Assembly: GCF_002798305.1 (NCBI RefSeq)
Contig: NZ_PCGR01000001.1
Location: 310,001 to 374,000, forward strand
Length of the DNA: 64,000 bases
Direction of reading: 5' to 3'
From: Chryseomicrobium excrementi
Lineage (GTDB): Bacteria > Bacillota > Bacilli > Bacillales_A > Planococcaceae
Below are positions 37,930-46,796 of this stretch, piece by piece. The notes below the pieces were generated by a model, which worked only from the letters and a program-made list of their open reading frames with translations, had not been told where the DNA came from and searched no databases. Positions within the stretch are counted from its first letter, which is position 1. Each line of letters starts with the position of its first letter. A program made the translations under genes and the position numbers.

Positions 37930-39168
37930 ATGAGCGAGCGCGGACGCATCTTATTCCATCTGGATATGAATAGTTTTTTTGCGTCGGTCGAACAGGCTCA
38001 TGACCCCTCTTTAAAAGGAAAGCCGGTCGCTGTTGCCGGCAATCCGAAAGAACGTAAAGGCATTATCATCACATGCTCCTATGAGGCTCGTGCTTACGGA
38101 GTATACACGACGATGCCTGTATGGGAAGCGAAGCGCAAATGCCCTTCGCTTCTTTTCGTTACCCCTACTTTCGAGAGGTACCGAATTGCCAGCCAAGCCA
38201 TGTTTGCGATTTTGCGGGAGTATTCGGATCTTGTAGAGCCTGTCTCTATTGACGAAGGCTATGTTGATGTCACTTCTGTTGTAAACGGTGCGGATGCCAT
38301 AGACCTTGCCAAGACCATTCAAAGTCGCATTTTACGAGAACTCGACCTGCCTTGTAGTATCGGAATTGCTCCGAACAAATTTTTAGCTAAGATGGCAAGC
38401 GGTATGAAAAAGCCAATGGGAATCACGGTGCTTAGGAAACGCGATGTAGCACATGTATTGTGGCCGCTCGATGTGGAAAAGATGCATGGTGTGGGAGAGA
38501 AGACTGCTAACAAATTACGAGAACACTCTATTCATACTATTGGAGACTTAGGGCGCATGACCGAAAAACAAGCGTCTGAAGTACTGGGACAACACGGCGA
38601 AAAATTGTGGCGACGAGCTCACGGAATCGACAGTCGACCAGTAGATCCAGAATCCGTGTATGAACGAAAAAGTGTAGGCAACTCCAAGACTCTGTCTTTT
38701 GACGAAACCTCAAAACCTGCACTGCTCCAGCATATCGAGCAGTTATCAGGTAAAGTGGCAAGTCGTTTGAAAGAAAAAGGGTATGTGGGGTACGGAGTTC
38801 ATGTCCAAATCCGTTATCACGATTGGCAGAACCGGTCGAAGAGTCGCACATTTAAAGAACCTATCTATAGACAATCGGATATTGAAAAACACGCCAAGAA
38901 GTTATTCCTCGAACTATGGAATCTCGAACCAGTTCGTCTGGTTGGTGTAACTGTGCAACAGTTGAAAGAGCCAGGTGAGATCACCGAGCAATTGACGTTT
39001 GACTCGTATCAACAAGTAGCTAAAGAAGAACCAGTTCGAAATCTTGTAGAAGAGCTGCAAAAGAAATACGGAAAGTCGAGTATTCAAAAAGGGATCCGAA
39101 TCCGCTCTAAAGGCTCATCTTCAAGCTTTAGTAAAGATTTCTTAAATGATCACAACAAGGAGGAGTAA
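37930..39168 (+). CDS. dinB: DNA polymerase IV (Y family, YqjH)
   Basis: A 412-residue translesion polymerase. It shows the palm motifs HLDMNSFFASVEQ and SIDEGYVDVT (catalytic acids), the CSIGIAPNKFLAKMAS thumb-palm segment, a helix-hairpin-helix GVGEKTANKLREHSIHTIGDL, and a little-finger domain. The start follows TAGGAGGA. Order yqjE-yqjH-rnz agrees with B. subtilis minus intervening genes. It is distinct from the UvrX-type polymerase at 57.7 kb. Confidence 0.93.
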   Translation: MSERGRILFHLDMNSFFASVEQAHDPSLKGKPVAVAGNPKERKGIIITCSYEARAYGVYTTMPVWEAKRKCPSLLFVTPTFERYRIASQAMFAILREYSDLVEPVSIDEGYVDVTSVVNGADAIDLAKTIQSRILRELDLPCSIGIAPNKFLAKMASGMKKPMGITVLRKRDVAHVLWPLDVEKMHGVGEKTANKLREHSIHTIGDLGRMTEKQASEVLGQHGEKLWRRAHGIDSRPVDPESVYERKSVGNSKTLSFDETSKPALLQHIEQLSGKVASRLKEKGYVGYGVHVQIRYHDWQNRSKSRTFKEPIYRQSDIEKHAKKLFLELWNLEPVRLVGVTVQQLKEPGEITEQLTFDSYQQVAKEEPVRNLVEELQKKYGKSSIQKGIRIRSKGSSSSFSKDFLNDHNKEE

Positions 39169-39169
39169 G

Positions 39170-40117
39170 ATGGAACTCATGTTTTTAGGTACGGGTGCTG
39201 GCATGCCATCTCGAACGCGTCATACGTCCTCGATTTTATTGAACCTTGTAGAGGAAAGAGATACGTATTGGCTGTTTGATTGTGGAGAAGCCATGCAGCA
39301 CCGTCTGATTGAAACCTCCTATAGACCGCGGCGAGTGGAAAAGATTTTCATCACGCATCTTCATGGGGACCATATTTTCGGTCTTCCAGGCTTTTTGGGA
39401 TCCCGCTCTTTTCTCGGCGGAACAGAAGAATTGACCGTTTATGGTCCTGTTGGAATTGAAGAATATATCCGCACATCTCTCCGGCTATCAGGAACGCATC
39501 TGACCTACCCACTCACTATTAGAGAAATTGATCCGGGAGTCGTGTTTGAAGACGAGCAGTTTGTAGTGGAAGCGGACTTACTGGAACACGTGATTCCAAG
39601 CTTCGGATACCGAATCGTTCAGAAAGACTTACCTGGTACGCTTTTAATGGATAAAGTTCGAGAGTTGGGGGTACCAAAAGGACCGTTACTGGGGCGTTTA
39701 AAAAAAGGAGAGACTATCCAGTTAGAAGACGGCCGAATAATAAAAGGTACAGATGTCACATCTTCCCCTCAGCGAGGGCTTATTCTATCAATTCTTGGAG
39801 ATACAAGATTTTGTGAAGCTTCGATTCGATTAGCTATGAATGCGGACGTGGTCGTTCATGAAGCCACCTTTGACGATACCAATAAAAAACTCGCTGGTGC
39901 TTACGGTCACTCGACATTTCGTCAAGCAGCGACCGTAGCACAGCGAGCAGGGGCTAAACATTTGATTGCAACACATATTAGTGCACGCTTCACAAAAGAA
40001 GATGAACCGCGCTTAGTAACTGAAATGGGAGATTCCGGCTGTCCCGTCTATATAGCTCGAGATTTACAGGGCTATCAGCTTTTACGAGATGGCAGCATAA
40101 CGTCTTTTACAGCTTGA
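39170..40117 (+). CDS. rnz: Ribonuclease Z
   Basis: A 315-residue zinc endonuclease that trims the 3' ends of tRNA precursors lacking encoded CCA. It has the metallo-beta-lactamase motif ITHLHGDHIFGLPG (about residue 60), the GGTEELTVYGP and ATHISARF segments, and HEATF. The start follows AAGGAGGAG one base after the dinB stop. Its last 43 bases overlap the convergent proI gene. Confidence 0.94.
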   Translation: MELMFLGTGAGMPSRTRHTSSILLNLVEERDTYWLFDCGEAMQHRLIETSYRPRRVEKIFITHLHGDHIFGLPGFLGSRSFLGGTEELTVYGPVGIEEYIRTSLRLSGTHLTYPLTIREIDPGVVFEDEQFVVEADLLEHVIPSFGYRIVQKDLPGTLLMDKVRELGVPKGPLLGRLKKGETIQLEDGRIIKGTDVTSSPQRGLILSILGDTRFCEASIRLAMNADVVVHEATFDDTNKKLAGAYGHSTFRQAATVAQRAGAKHLIATHISARFTKEDEPRLVTEMGDSGCPVYIARDLQGYQLLRDGSITSFTA

Positions 40118-40911
40118 CCAAGTATATGCGACTGAGTCGCAGCAGCGGCGATGCCTTCAGAGATCGCCGTCTCCATTCCTTGTTGTTTCATTTTGCGAAG
40201 GCCGGCTTCTGTCGTGCCTCCTGGGCTTGTCACGCGTTGTCTTAGTGTGGCAGGCTTCTCGTTTGTCTCGCGCAGCATAGCTACAGCACCTTCGAGAGTC
40301 TGCAATACAAGTGCTTCAGCATCTTCATCTGGGAGACCTTGCTCTTTAGCAGCTTGTTGAAGTAGTTCGGTTACATAATAGACATATGCTGGACCACTTC
40401 CAGAAACAGCGGTGACAGCATGCATCTGATCATCCGGCATGACAGCAACTGTTCCAATTGCTTCAAATAATTGAGTTACAAATTCAAGTGTATTTGCTGA
40501 AACTAAATTATTAGTACTCAACACGGTCGCACTTTTTCCGATTGTAGCAGACGTGTTTGGCATGGCTCGGATGATGGCTTGACCAGGAAATGCTGCTTCT
40601 AACAATTCCAAATCAATTCCTGCAATGACCGAAATCACGGTCGTGTGTGCTGAAATCTGAGGTTGAATCGCTGGAAACGCGTCCTTCACGTCTTTCGGTT
40701 TCATCGCGAGTACTACATAATCTGCCGTTTCCACACTTTCTGGATGGTCCACTACGCAGCCCGTATCATAAGTGGCTTCTAATCGTTTTAGTGTTGCGTG
40801 ATCGCTTTTATTGGTGACATAGAGAGAGAGCGGAGGAAGTGTCGGAGAGTGTACCCATCCACTAATTAATGCTTCTGCCATAGAGCCTGCTCCGAAAAAT
40901 ACAATCTTCAT
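40075..40911 (-). CDS. proI: Pyrroline-5-carboxylate reductase
   Basis: A 278-residue NADPH enzyme for the last step of proline synthesis. It has the N-terminal MKIVFFGAGSMAEALISGW Rossmann motif, VLAMKPKDV, RAMPNTSATIG, and the C-terminal signature VTSPGGTTEAGLRKMKQQGME. B. subtilis ProI has the same length and region. It is transcribed against rnz from a consensus promoter, and the two 3' ends overlap by 43 bp. Confidence 0.95.
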   Translation of the reverse strand: MKIVFFGAGSMAEALISGWVHSPTLPPLSLYVTNKSDHATLKRLEATYDTGCVVDHPESVETADYVVLAMKPKDVKDAFPAIQPQISAHTTVISVIAGIDLELLEAAFPGQAIIRAMPNTSATIGKSATVLSTNNLVSANTLEFVTQLFEAIGTVAVMPDDQMHAVTAVSGSGPAYVYYVTELLQQAAKEQGLPDEDAEALVLQTLEGAVAMLRETNEKPATLRQRVTSPGGTTEAGLRKMKQQGMETAISEGIAAAATQSHILGQAVKDVMLPSRKS

Positions 40912-40941
40912 TCAAACCGCCTCCTCTGTATAATGATTCGA

Positions 40942-40970
40942 ATTATAGAATTGTAGTAGCCGCTTGTCAA
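40942..40970 (-). promoter_or_regulatory. Consensus sigma-A promoter of proI
   Basis: On the minus strand TTGACA (40970-40965), 17 bp and TATAAT (40947-40942) match the sigma-A consensus at all twelve positions, 31 bp before the proI start. Confidence 0.85.
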
Positions 40971-41037
40971 TGTGTCCGTGACGTCTTTCGGAATTCGTAG
41001 TACACTATGAATAACCATTCATTTTAGGAGGCGTCTC

Positions 41038-41979
41038 ATGATTCATACGATTACACTTCCCACGCCGTTTGCTGTCGGGGATGTTCATAGCTATTTAGTA
41101 AAAGGAGACACCTTAACGTTATTCGATGTTGGACCCAAGACAGGAGAGGCTCGAGAGCGACTCGAGTCGCAATTAAAAGATTTAGGCTACCGTCCATCTG
41201 ACATTGAGCAAGTCGTGCTCACTCATCATCATCCGGATCATTCGGGGTGGACAGAGCTCTTTGATAACGCAACGCTTATGGGCCATGCTTATAACGACGT
41301 ATGGTTTACAAGAGACGAAGACTTTTTCTCTTACCATGACACCTTTTATCTACAACAACTGATTGAAGAAGGCGTTCCAGAATCCTACCACCACTGGATT
41401 GAAAAAATGCGCCGGCCGATCAAGCTAATGGGCAATCGAGCTCTCGATCGTATCTTGAAAGAAGGGGACGACTTGCCTGGTCATCCTAAGATGGAAGTGC
41501 TAGAAACTCTTGGACATGCACAGAGTCAACTGTCTTTCTATCAACCCGATGCGCAGTTTATGATTGGGGGAGATCATGTGATTGCACATATTTCTTCAAA
41601 TCCATTGATAGAGCCGCCTATTACTCGAAGTGCGCCGCGTCCAAAAGCTCTTCTTCAATACAATGAGTCGTTGAAGAAAGTGTTAGAAGTTCCAGTGGAG
41701 ACCATCTATAGTGGCCACGGAGCGCCTGTAGTGAACGCCCATACTCTGATCAAAGAACGTTTACTGAAACAGCAACAACGCGCGTATCATGTTTTAAATC
41801 TTATAGGCAATGAGACGGTAACGATTTTTGAAGTGACTAAACGGTTGTTCCCAAAGGTTTATGAAAAAGAACTAGGCCTTACGTTGTCAGAAACGATTGG
41901 TCAAATCGACTATTTAGTGGAGCAAAACGAAATTTTAGAACTCCAGGAACAAGGAGTGAACTATTATCGAAAAGCGTAA
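41038..41979 (+). CDS. yqjP: Metallo-beta-lactamase fold hydrolase (YqjP)
   Basis: A 313-residue hydrolase of the glyoxalase-II-like MBL group. Metal ligands lie in LTHHHPDHSGW, GHAQSQ, GGDHV and SGHGAPV. The start follows TTAGGAGGCG, in the position of B. subtilis yqjP. Substrate unknown; thioester or lactone hydrolysis is typical for the group. Its stop codon lies inside the start of yqjQ. Confidence 0.88.
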   Translation: MIHTITLPTPFAVGDVHSYLVKGDTLTLFDVGPKTGEARERLESQLKDLGYRPSDIEQVVLTHHHPDHSGWTELFDNATLMGHAYNDVWFTRDEDFFSYHDTFYLQQLIEEGVPESYHHWIEKMRRPIKLMGNRALDRILKEGDDLPGHPKMEVLETLGHAQSQLSFYQPDAQFMIGGDHVIAHISSNPLIEPPITRSAPRPKALLQYNESLKKVLEVPVETIYSGHGAPVVNAHTLIKERLLKQQQRAYHVLNLIGNETVTIFEVTKRLFPKVYEKELGLTLSETIGQIDYLVEQNEILELQEQGVNYYRKA

Positions 41980-42721
41980 ACGGATTCTCATAACGGGTGC
42001 AACCAGTGGTCTCGGAAGGTCTGTAGCAGAGGCTCTGTTAGACCAAGGGCACGAGGTTACAGTTACGGGAAGGAATACTTCTTCTCTAGAACAACTGCTA
42101 CTAAAAGGAGCCCGAACCGCCACTTGGGATATGCTCACTCAAAAAGAAGAAACCACATGGCCTATTGAAGTGAAGGACGAGTTTGACGTCGTCATTTTGA
42201 ATGCAGGACTTGGCTTTTTTAAAGAGCATACTGCACTAAGTCCTGAAGAAATACACGAGATGCTGACCGTTAACGTCGAGTTACCAATACTGTTTAGTCG
42301 GTACCATAGTCAGTCTTTTCAACAACGTGGAAGGGGCCAGCTACTATTCATCGGCTCATTAGCTGGTCGCATGGCCTCTCCCAAAGCAAGTGTCTATGCA
42401 GCCACCAAGCATGCCTTAACGGGATATGTACAAGGTCTCCGCATGGAGTTGATGGGGAGTGGGGTAGATGTGACTATCGTGCAACCAGGTCCAATTGATA
42501 CGCCATTCATCGATAAAGCAGACGCGTCCGGTAACTATAAGAAATCACTCGGCAAGCATCTGCTGTCCATTGAGACGGTACGAGACGTCGTTCTTGAACA
42601 ATTAGTGCGACCACAAGGAGAAGTGCTCGTACCCCGACACTTAGGAATCGGAGCGAAGCTCACACAGCTCGTCCCTCTACAATTCGAACGCTTCGGAAGA
42701 AGCATCTACGCAAAAAAATAG
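41963..42721 (+). CDS. yqjQ: Short-chain dehydrogenase/reductase (YqjQ) with apparent ATT start
   Basis: A 252-residue SDR. The cofactor motif RILITGATSGLGRSVAEALL near the N-terminus, NAGLGFF, the Ser of GSLAGRMASP and the YxxxK motif in YAATKHAL are all present. The reading frame opens after a TGA at 41957-41959. The only codons before the Rossmann motif are ACT ATT ATC GAA AAG CGT AAA CGG ATT CTC ATA, so there is no ATG, GTG or TTG. AAGGAG lies six bases before ATT 41963, making ATT the likely start; translation may be coupled to yqjP, which it overlaps by 17 bp. Substrate unknown. Confidence 0.85.
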   Translation: MIEKRKRILITGATSGLGRSVAEALLDQGHEVTVTGRNTSSLEQLLLKGARTATWDMLTQKEETTWPIEVKDEFDVVILNAGLGFFKEHTALSPEEIHEMLTVNVELPILFSRYHSQSFQQRGRGQLLFIGSLAGRMASPKASVYAATKHALTGYVQGLRMELMGSGVDVTIVQPGPIDTPFIDKADASGNYKKSLGKHLLSIETVRDVVLEQLVRPQGEVLVPRHLGIGAKLTQLVPLQFERFGRSIYAKK

Positions 42722-42746
42722 ATCGCCCGCGGGCGATCTATTTTTA
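42714..42746. terminator. Bidirectional terminator between yqjQ and the symporter gene
   Basis: AAAAATAGATCGCCC (42714-42728) and GGGCGATCTATTTTT (42731-42745) form a perfect 15-bp stem with a two-base loop; it overlaps both stop codons of the converging genes. Confidence 0.9.
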
Positions 42747-44268
42747 TTTCAAACCAACAGTCGCTTTGACATCGACTTCTGCATATTTCTTAGCATCTGC
42801 TCGCTGTCCAACAAGAGTTCCAATAAATCCTCCGATGAAACCAGCAGGAACAGAAACTAGGGCTGGATTCGTCAGTGGGAATAATGGCTCACCCGTAAAC
42901 AACATCGATCCGTCCGCCGCCCATAAGTTCGGGCTCAGTAGTACTAGAACGAGTGCCGTGACTAGACCCGTCACAATCGCTGCAAGCGCTCCAGTTGTTG
43001 TGAACTTCTTCCAGTAGATCGTGTAGATGATTACTGGTAAGTTCGCAGAGGCAGCGATACAGAATGCTAAAGACACTAAGAAGGCCACGTTCATAATTTT
43101 GTGCTCCAAGCGCTAACACAATCGAGATGACAGATACGGCAATGGAAGCCGAGCGAGCCGCAACCATCTGCTCTTTTTCTGTCACTTTTCCTTTTTTAAT
43201 GATTTGCCCATACAAGTCGTGAGCAAAAGCAGAGGCACCTGATAATACAAGTCCAGCCACTACTGCAAGAATCGTTGCAAACGCTACGGCTGAGACGAAG
43301 GACAATAGCAACTCGCCACCTAAAGCTTCAGCAAGCAGTGGGGCTGCCATGTTGCCAGCAGCATTCGCTGCAACAATTTGTTCAGAACCAACAAATGCAG
43401 CAGCGCCGAATCCTAGGAAGATCGTCAAAATGTAGAAGATTCCTACGATCCAAGTCGCATAAACAACTGAACTACGAGCAGTCTTCGCATCTTTTACCGT
43501 GAAGAAACGCATTAAAATGTGAGGAAGACCTGCTGTACCAAGGACGAGAGCAATCATCATAGAAATCGTATCAATGCCATTTGTATAGCGGACTCCCGGA
43601 TGCAAATAGGCTTCTCCGTGAGTGGTAACGGACTTCATTTCAGAAAACATTCCTAAAATGTTGAAGTTGAACTTCCACAGAACTAAGAAGGAAATAATCA
43701 CAGTTCCTACCATTAGCAAAACGGCTTTGATGATCTGTACCCAACTTGTGGCAGCCATCCCTCCAAAGAGCACGTAAATCGTCATCATCGTTCCCACAAT
43801 CAATACGGCTATCCAGTAATCAATGCCAAGTAACAACTGAATCAAGGCTCCTGCCCCAACTAGTTGCGCAATCATGTAGAAGAGTACAATTGTAATCGTA
43901 CTAACTGCTGCTGCTCCTCGTACTTTTTTCTGGTTAAAACGAGCGGCGATCATATCAGCTAGTGTGTACCGTCCAAGATTTCGTAACGGTTCGGCTACAA
44001 TATAAAGAACGACTAGATAGGCAACTAGGTAGCCGATTGAGAAGAAGAAGCCGTCAAAACCGAATAACGCGATCGCTCCTGCAATCCCTAAAAAGGAAGC
44101 TGCAGAGAGATAATCTCCTGCAATCGCAATTCCGTTCTGCCAGCCTGTCAAACCTCCACCGGCTGTGTAAAATTCACTCGCTGAATTCGTTCGCTTCGAA
44201 GCGACGTATGTAACATACAATGTCAGTCCCACGATGGCAACGAAGAAGAACAAACCAATTCCACTCAT
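42744..44268 (-). pseudogene. Cation/acetate-type sodium:solute symporter, frameshifted near 43095
   Basis: A roughly 507-codon sodium:solute symporter (SSS family, ActP/YwcA type) with about 13 predicted membrane segments, e.g. NGIAIAGDYLSAASFLGIAG and ATILAVVAGLVLSGASAFAHD. The frame from ATG 44268 runs to LALGAQN, then shifts; the continuation NVAFLVSLAFCIAASANLPV and the C-terminus to 42746 are in another frame. Removing one T (one A of 43095-43096 on the plus strand) restores the family sequence GAQNMNVAFLVSLAF. So the gene is broken by a single insertion, or the base is a sequencing error. It is co-transcribed with the DUF485 gene, overlapping by four bases. Confidence 0.85.
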
Positions 44269-44603
44269 TTGACCACCTCACCGACTGCTTGATCTTTAAT
44301 AGCTTCAGCTTCTTCATCGAATTGATTGGCTCTTTTGACATAAATCATACAAAGCGTCCATGTCATCACAAACAGGAGAATGGAGTAGACCCAAACAAGA
44401 GAGATATCTCCAATGACTGGAGTATTCAAAATTGTCGTGTATGAAGTCAAGATAGGTAATGCAATATACGCAAGTAAGAAAAAGATGGAGACATACAAGA
44501 TAAAACTGTTTTTCTTTCGTTTCAACTCTTTAAAGTTTTCTTGATTTGCGATCTTCTCATAAGGATAATCGCGTGTGTAACCGCTTTCTTTTATAGGTTC
44601 CAT
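44265..44603 (-). CDS. DUF485 membrane protein, partner of the symporter
   Basis: A 112-residue protein with two central membrane segments (about 33-53 SFILYVSIFFLLAYIALPIL and 69-90 WVYSILLFVMTWTLCMIYV) and charged ends. DUF485 proteins (YjcH, YwcB) are encoded immediately upstream of ActP-type symporters, as here with a four-base overlap (ATGA). The start follows GGGAGGA. Likely an accessory subunit. Confidence 0.88.
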   Translation of the reverse strand: MEPIKESGYTRDYPYEKIANQENFKELKRKKNSFILYVSIFFLLAYIALPILTSYTTILNTPVIGDISLVWVYSILLFVMTWTLCMIYVKRANQFDEEAEAIKDQAVGEVVK

Positions 44604-44630
44604 ACCATTCCTCCCTTTCTATAAGTATTC

Positions 44631-44659
44631 AGTATAATGAATGATTAATCAGAAAACAA
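44631..44659 (-). promoter_or_regulatory. Promoter of the DUF485-symporter operon
   Basis: On the minus strand TTGTTT (44659-44654), 17 bp, TATACT (44636-44631), 28 bp before the DUF485 start. Confidence 0.6.
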
Positions 44660-44740
44660 TGAATAGTTAAAAAACGAGAGTATTCGATTACTTCCATTAA
44701 TTAGGCTAGGGAAAAATTCTTATCTTATGTGAAAATGAGC

Positions 44741-44775
44741 AATAAAAATCTCTCATACCACAAAGGTATGAGAGA
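44741..44775 (-). terminator. Terminator of namA
   Basis: TCTCTCATACC and GGTATGAGAGA (44749-44759 and 44765-44775) form an 11-bp stem; on the minus strand it is followed by TTTTTATT. Confidence 0.85.
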
Positions 44776-44780
44776 AAGAT

Positions 44781-45809
44781 TTAAAACCCACGTTCGTATG
44801 CTTTTGGTGGTGTCACTTTTCCAGTCAGTTGTTCTTCTGCATGAAGAGCCCAATACGGATCTCGTAGCAAGCCACGACCGATGGCCACAAACTCAGCATC
44901 ACCTTCAGCTACAACTTTTTCTGCAAGGACCGCATCTTCGAGTCTGCCTACAGCAATGACCGGAAGTTCAAATGCTTTCTTATAAGCACGGGCGAACCCC
45001 ACTTGATAGCCTGGTTCGTTAGATGGTGTTACTTTTCCTGGAGGCGCTTCACCGCCACTCGAGATATGGAACACGTCGACGCCAGCTTCTTTATAGCGGC
45101 CAGCGATTTCTAATGCGTGATCAAGCCCGTACCCGCCGTCCATGTATTCGATTGCTGACATACGGAACAAGAGAGGCATTTCTTTAGGCATGACAGATTT
45201 TACAGCTTGAATGACTTCAACACCGAACAACGATAGGTCGAGACCGTACTGATCTTGTCGCTTGTTGATACTTGGTGAGTGGAACTGATGTATCAAATAG
45301 CCATGTGCTCCGTGTAGTTCAATCGTATCGTAACCAGCTGCGATGGCACGTTCTGCAGCTCGTTTAAATTTTTCTACCATCTCTTTGACTTCTTCGGTCG
45401 TCAAAGCACGAGGAATCTTCCAGTCTGGAGAATCGGCTACTACAGGAACTGTCGATGAAGAGACAGGCTGTTCAGCATCCGTTGCTTTTCTTCCGGCGTG
45501 TGCGATTTGTACGCCGATTCTTGCACCATTCTTTTTCACACATTCGACAAGGCGGCGGTGTGATTCAATATGGCTGTCATCCCACAGACCTAAATCCCGA
45601 TTTGTGATACGTCCATCTGGTTCTACGTCTGTCATCTCCACGATGACGAGACCCACTCCACCTACAGCACGAGAAGAATAGTGTACTAAGTGCCAATCTT
45701 CCGGGTGGCCATCTTCCGCTTCGACTGAATACTGACACATCGGTGCCATGATCACTTTATTTTTAAGCTCTAGTTCGCCGAGCTTGGCAGTTTCAAATAA
45801 TTTCGACAT
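44781..45809 (-). CDS. namA: NADPH dehydrogenase NamA (YqjM, old yellow enzyme)
   Basis: A 342-residue FMN flavoprotein reducing activated C=C bonds of enals, quinones and nitro compounds with NADPH. It has the redox-tuning cysteine in VIMAPMCQYSVEAEDG, the substrate His pair in ELHGAHGYLIHQFHSP, and the FMN phosphate segments IAVGRLED and FVAIGRGLLRDPYW. B. subtilis YqjM has nearly the same length. The start follows AAAGGTGATG. It is followed by its own terminator. Confidence 0.95.
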   Translation of the reverse strand: MSKLFETAKLGELELKNKVIMAPMCQYSVEAEDGHPEDWHLVHYSSRAVGGVGLVIVEMTDVEPDGRITNRDLGLWDDSHIESHRRLVECVKKNGARIGVQIAHAGRKATDAEQPVSSSTVPVVADSPDWKIPRALTTEEVKEMVEKFKRAAERAIAAGYDTIELHGAHGYLIHQFHSPSINKRQDQYGLDLSLFGVEVIQAVKSVMPKEMPLLFRMSAIEYMDGGYGLDHALEIAGRYKEAGVDVFHISSGGEAPPGKVTPSNEPGYQVGFARAYKKAFELPVIAVGRLEDAVLAEKVVAEGDAEFVAIGRGLLRDPYWALHAEEQLTGKVTPPKAYERGF

Positions 45810-45927
45810 AACTCATCACCTTTCTCGGGTATGTTGCTATTATTTCGCATTTTCATGGAATTTTCAAAGAATAGCTACCGAATTTTCAGAAATCACTTAT
45901 AATAGGGAGAAACTGGAGGTGGAGCTT

Positions 45928-46707
45928 GTGATCATTCAATTAAACCAGGTTCAAAAGAAGTCGGAGTCCTTGTCCAAAAAGGAATACAAACAAGAGCTGA
46001 AGAAGCTCCAGTATCATCTGTTAAGTCTGCAACTGACGCTTCGGAAACACGGAGTGGCACTGGTTCTAGTTTTTGAAGGTATGGATGCGGCCGGAAAAGG
46101 GGGCGCCATCAAGCGCTTGACGGAACGCATGGATCCGCGTGGTTTTATTGTGCATCCGATTGCAGCACCTCAACCACACGAAAAACGCTACCATTATTTG
46201 CACCGATTCTGGCGAAAATTGCCAATGCATGGGCAGATCGCCATCTTTGACCGCTCGTGGTATGGTCGAGTGCTCGTCGAGCGAATCGAGAAGTTTGCGA
46301 CGAAAACTGAATGGAAACGAGCATTTGAGGAAATTAATACATTTGAACAGACACTGACGGAAGAAGAGTATATTATCATCAAGTTTTGGATGCAGATTTC
46401 AAATGAAGAGCAATTAAAACGATTTGTCGAGCGCAAAAACGATCCGTTTAAACAATGGAAGCTGACAGAGGAGGATTGGCGCAATCGAGATAAGTGGGAA
46501 GACTATATCGTCGCTGCTGAAGAAATGCTCGAAAAGACGGATGTAGAACGCTCACCGTGGTTTGTTATTTCAGGAGATGACAAAAAATCGGCACGTCTCC
46601 AAGTCATCCGCCATGCCATCAATGCGATCGAAGCTGAGCTCTCAAAACGAGGATTAGAGTTCCCACCAATCCATGACAAAGAACTGACACAAATTATAAA
46701 TGAATAA
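45928..46707 (+). CDS. Polyphosphate kinase 2 family protein
   Basis: A 259-residue PPK2-type nucleotide phosphotransferase using inorganic polyphosphate as donor. It shows Walker A EGMDAAGKGGAIKRL (about residue 50), IAAPQPHEKRYHYLHRFWRKLP, the lid/Walker B FDRSWYGRVLVER, and KFWMQIS. The GTG start is preceded by TGGAGGTGG; an upstream in-frame extension of 60 codons overlaps the divergent namA and is rejected. One-domain PPK2 enzymes act on AMP or ADP; which applies is not decidable here. Confidence 0.88.
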   Translation: MIIQLNQVQKKSESLSKKEYKQELKKLQYHLLSLQLTLRKHGVALVLVFEGMDAAGKGGAIKRLTERMDPRGFIVHPIAAPQPHEKRYHYLHRFWRKLPMHGQIAIFDRSWYGRVLVERIEKFATKTEWKRAFEEINTFEQTLTEEEYIIIKFWMQISNEEQLKRFVERKNDPFKQWKLTEEDWRNRDKWEDYIVAAEEMLEKTDVERSPWFVISGDDKKSARLQVIRHAINAIEAELSKRGLEFPPIHDKELTQIINE

Positions 46708-46719
46708 ATAATTAACTAG

Positions 46720-46791
46720 TTGTATTTTTATAACCTCCATGTTAGTATATGCATATTGATAAATTATTATGCATAAACATACATGGAGGTT
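46720..46791 (+). promoter_or_regulatory. argG promoter with a long palindromic operator, probable ARG box
   Basis: A sigma-A promoter TTGTAT (46720-46725), 17 bp, TAGTAT (46743-46748) is embedded in a 60-bp inverted repeat: AACCTCCATGT (46732-46742) with ACATGGAGGTT (46781-46791), and TATGCATA (46748-46755) with TATGCATA (46768-46775) about a 12-base centre TTGATAAATTAT. The AT-rich core resembles ArgR/AhrC operators, and the right arm contains the argG ribosome site. ArgR control is inferred; ahrC is in this window. Confidence 0.6.
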
Positions 46792-46796
46792 TTATT

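Noticed and set aside
45748-45927. 60-codon extension of the PPK2 gene
   Set aside because: It overlaps the divergent namA start, has unlikely composition, and GTG 45928 has a strong ribosome site.
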